A DNA stretch of 64,000 bases from Metridium senile (Eukaryota > Cnidaria > Anthozoa > Actiniaria > Metridiidae): assembly GCA_949775045.1 (NCBI GenBank), contig OX459096.1:42448959-42512958 (forward strand), in the 5' to 3' direction. Both the position numbers and the translations under genes were made by a program. The notes below the pieces were generated by a model. That model saw nothing but the letters and a program-made list of their open reading frames with translations, made no database searches and was not told where the DNA came from. Positions 61,418 to 64,000 of the stretch are shown here, in pieces; the stretch's first letter is position 1; each line of letters starts with the position of its first letter.

Positions 61418-63028
61418 TCAGAATTCATCTTTTCGTGGCCTTCCCTTAGACCGTGTTGTTACTGCAGTTGGATCGATCTTTAGCATCTCTTTCTTCCATT
61501 TCATTCGTCTGTTCTGATACCATGTTTTCAGTTGGAGAGACGGTAGACACAAAGACTTCGCGAAATCATTCCTGTCTGGAGTTGACAAGTACTTTTTGTA
61601 CGAGAATTTCTCCTCCATTTTCTGCATTTGAAACCGAGAAAATACGGTTCTGTTCCGACGATGCTTTCGGCTTTCGTCTAACAGAGTTCGGAGGTAGTTC
61701 GGGACACCGTCGGTTTTGTTCGTGGTGTTATTTGGAGTTTCTGTCATGCCTTAAAAATACAATTTACAAGTAATTAAACAAATATCAAGAAAGAATGGGC
61801 TATATAGTAGGCTTATTCGATCCATTACAAACTAAACAGTGGATAATGATTCGTGTCTAGTTGGTGTAATGTTGGGAAGTGTTTAGAAAATATCCCAGAT
61901 CTTTCAAAGATTTCCCCAGAGCTGCAGCATAAAGTAATAAAAATAGTCTCCCTTTTTCCACTGACAATCAACTTTAGGATGAGTTAGTAATCCTTTAAAA
62001 AGGGGAATTATGTGAAAGAAAGCAGTTCAATTATTAACTTACCTTGTGGCTTTATTGGCTGAGGATTGTAGTGTAGTTCTGCTGCTGGAAAAGATGGTAC
62101 CCTGTAGTAGAATGGCCACCATGGAGGTCGAACTGAAACAAGACACACCCATCACAAAACCAAATATGATGCTATTACACTAGTATAAACTCACCATATA
62201 TTTACATTTGACATTTTAGAAATGCATTTGAGAGTTAAAATAATACATAGGTAGGAATTGGAAGTATTTGAATGAGCGGAACAGTAACATTCATTCAAAA
62301 TGATGGTAGGCCATATCTAAATTCATGTTAACACTTTTGTTCCATCAGCTGCCTTATACAGTAATTTTACCAAACGTTCTGTTTACCATGAAGAAGTGCA
62401 AGTTGCTTAAAAGCTTGGCAAATTAAAACTACTGTATAAGGCTAATGAAGAAAAGTGTTACCAGTGAAGTAACACACATGTTGTAAGCCGCCAACGGTCC
62501 GTACGATAATTGTAAAGCTCATTGAGACGTATCCATGTATCACATCACATTACATTACACTACCTTAAATTATTACATTACATGTTGTAGTAACATGGCT
62601 GTAGTAAAAAGGCAGTACTTCCGCTATCAATATTACAAACTGAGTTATATAGACTATGTCACTGTTAGAAACAATTGTCCTCTATACTTATACACGTACC
62701 AATGAAAAATAAAAAAAAGAATAACTTACATCCATTTAAAAAGTGCACTGGTCCTTTCCATTTCATGCATGGCATGTATATAAAATACATCTATGATAGA
62801 TAATGATATCTTCATACCTGCTAATAAAGGTAGAATCCATTGTCGTCCCTCGATGTCTCGGCTGTCTTCTTTCAAGATATCGTCAATCATGAAACTCCTC
62901 TTTCTGCTGTTAGTACTGGTCGGGCGAGTAAAAGCAGATGAAACACTCCATGGCAAATAGTTCTCTTCCTTCTGTTTTGTCAGGGAAGAAGTAGCTGTGT
63001 AATTCCAAGAGTTATAGACAGAGCTCAT
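61418..63028 (-). CDS. Barx: Barx-like homeobox transcription factor
   Basis: Three exons (minus), 63028-62818, 62132-62043 and 61749-61418, join in phase 1 to give 210 aa. An eh1-like repression motif, SFMIDDILKED, is near residue 45-55. The homeodomain spans about residues 130-189: RNRTVFSRFQ, then KYLSTPDRNDFAKSLCLPSL and KTWYQNRRMKWKKE. Thr47 and Tyr49 in the recognition helix are Bar-class marks; KGRPRKDEF after the domain resembles the Barx KGRPKK sequence. Position 16, usually Leu, is Met. A nuclear DNA-binding regulator, probably a developmental patterning gene. BarH/Bsx are the alternatives, but KGRP(K/R)K favours Barx. Start at ATG 63028. Confidence 0.88.
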
Positions 63029-64000
63029 TGTGAAGAGTTGAACCTTTCTATGTTTGACGCATTCAACAACCCTTTACCGAGTTATACCGAATTTTACGTA
63101 ATAACGTCTTTAATAAATGTTCTTTTATCACGTGCTAATTAGATAAATGACAATAGATAACACTAAATTAAACAAATACGTTTAAGTGTTTTGTATGTTC
63201 TATTATGGTAAGTTTCAGCATTTGTTTGTGTCCGATAAGGTTAGGGTGTGTCCAACAAGACCCCATTAGAGATGATTACACTAAATACATTGTGTTTTAT
63301 AATGTTTATGTTATATTTTCTAATCTATTCTTAAATTTCCTTTCTTTTGTTTCTTTCCTTTTCTTTTCCTTTCTTTCCTTTTTCTCCTTTCCTTTCCTTT
63401 CTTTCCTTTCTTCGCCTTTCTTTCCTTCCTTTCTTTTCCTTTCCTTTCCTTTCCTTTCTTTTCCTTTCTTTTCCTTTCCTTCCTTTCCTTTCATTCCTTT
63501 CCTTTCCTTTCTTTCCTTTCTTCTCTTTCCTTTTCTTTTATTTCCCTTTGTAGCTCTTCTATTTTTCAATATATCATTTCTATGGTCCTGTCCACTCATT
63601 TCAATCACCGTTCAATTATCATTATCGTTAATTTAGCCAATCATACATCAACGTTTTTCTTTCAGAACCTCTGTCATTAACGATCGAATTGTTTGTTGTT
63701 GATTACACCCATTGCCACATACTAACCACCACCCGTCTCCACCCATATAGTTCCCGTGAAGATATAAACTTGTATATCATACAAAGGCACTATCAACATA
63801 TGGTGCTCGACACTCCCTCTCTATAAAACAGCTATAAATAATCAATATGGAAACCCAGTTCCTTTCGGTCGTCCAATCACCGTTCACATATACTCTCATA
63901 AACGTTTTTAAAGGTTAATATCAAAGCATTCTGATACAACAAGGGAAACATCGAATATTTACTTCATGATCCCAATCGAACTACAGCAGTTTATAATCAT
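63029..64000. other. Upstream region of the Barx-like gene
   Basis: No gene seen. Contains the pyrimidine tract at 63339-63545 and otherwise unique AT-rich sequence. Confidence 0.5.
63339..63545. repeat. Homopyrimidine (TTTCC)n tract
   Basis: About 200 bp of almost pure C/T on the plus strand, about 0.3 kb upstream of the Barx start. Ser/Phe/Pro open frames are artefacts. Confidence 0.9.

Noticed and set aside
63205..63636. 143-codon Phe/Ser/Leu-rich frame
   Set aside because: Translation of the homopyrimidine tract.

Overview
This is a window of an AT-rich, intron-rich animal genome. Conserved animal genes with short exons and GT-AG introns sit among miniature inverted-repeat elements, microsatellites, retrotransposon pieces and tRNA-derived SINEs. 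A single Kip-type CDK inhibitor, a Barx-like homeobox gene, a secreted PAN-EGF-pentraxin protein and MITE types such as the GCAAGC-rich 'AAGCCTGGTTTTCACTAG' element suggest a cnidarian, most likely an anthozoan (coral or anemone). The phylum call is an inference from gene content; no species can be named.

Layout. 0.4-3.3 kb: first two coding exons of TMTC4 (minus, running off the left edge). 6.5-16.5 kb: complete DCAF8 (minus, 13 coding exons, 510 aa). 16.7-33.6 kb: complete TTC12 (plus, 20 exons, about 708 aa), starting 218 bp from DCAF8 head to head. TTC12 introns hold a 2.1 kb LINE, a 2.3 kb foldback element with TTAA flanks, and many MITEs. 35.6-36.2 kb: a p27/Kip-type CDK inhibitor with two alternative last exons. 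36.4-40.5 kb: palindromic MITEs and a decayed Penelope-like element with a hammerhead-like core. 40.6-43.6 kb: secreted PAN/EGF/pentraxin gene (337 aa). 45.1-54.4 kb: three copies, in two subfamilies, of a non-LTR retrotransposon with a C-terminal restriction-like endonuclease. Each copy lies between (TAA)n arrays. 55.0-55.3 kb: an orphan fibronectin-III-like exon. 56.6-60.1 kb: a small Ig + thyroglobulin-1 membrane protein (255 aa) whose membrane exon is triplicated. 61.4-63.0 kb: Barx-like homeobox gene (210 aa).

The genes do not form one pathway. DCAF8 (CUL4-DDB1 substrate receptor) and TTC12 (axonemal dynein assembly factor) probably share one promoter. The most unusual part is 45-54.5 kb, where restriction-like-endonuclease retrotransposons occupy (TAA)n microsatellites. 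One copy is near complete and frameshifted, one is internally deleted but keeps both ends, and one is 5'-truncated and from a divergent subfamily. Exon coordinates were read by hand from splice sites and reading-frame continuity; no alignment or search was run.
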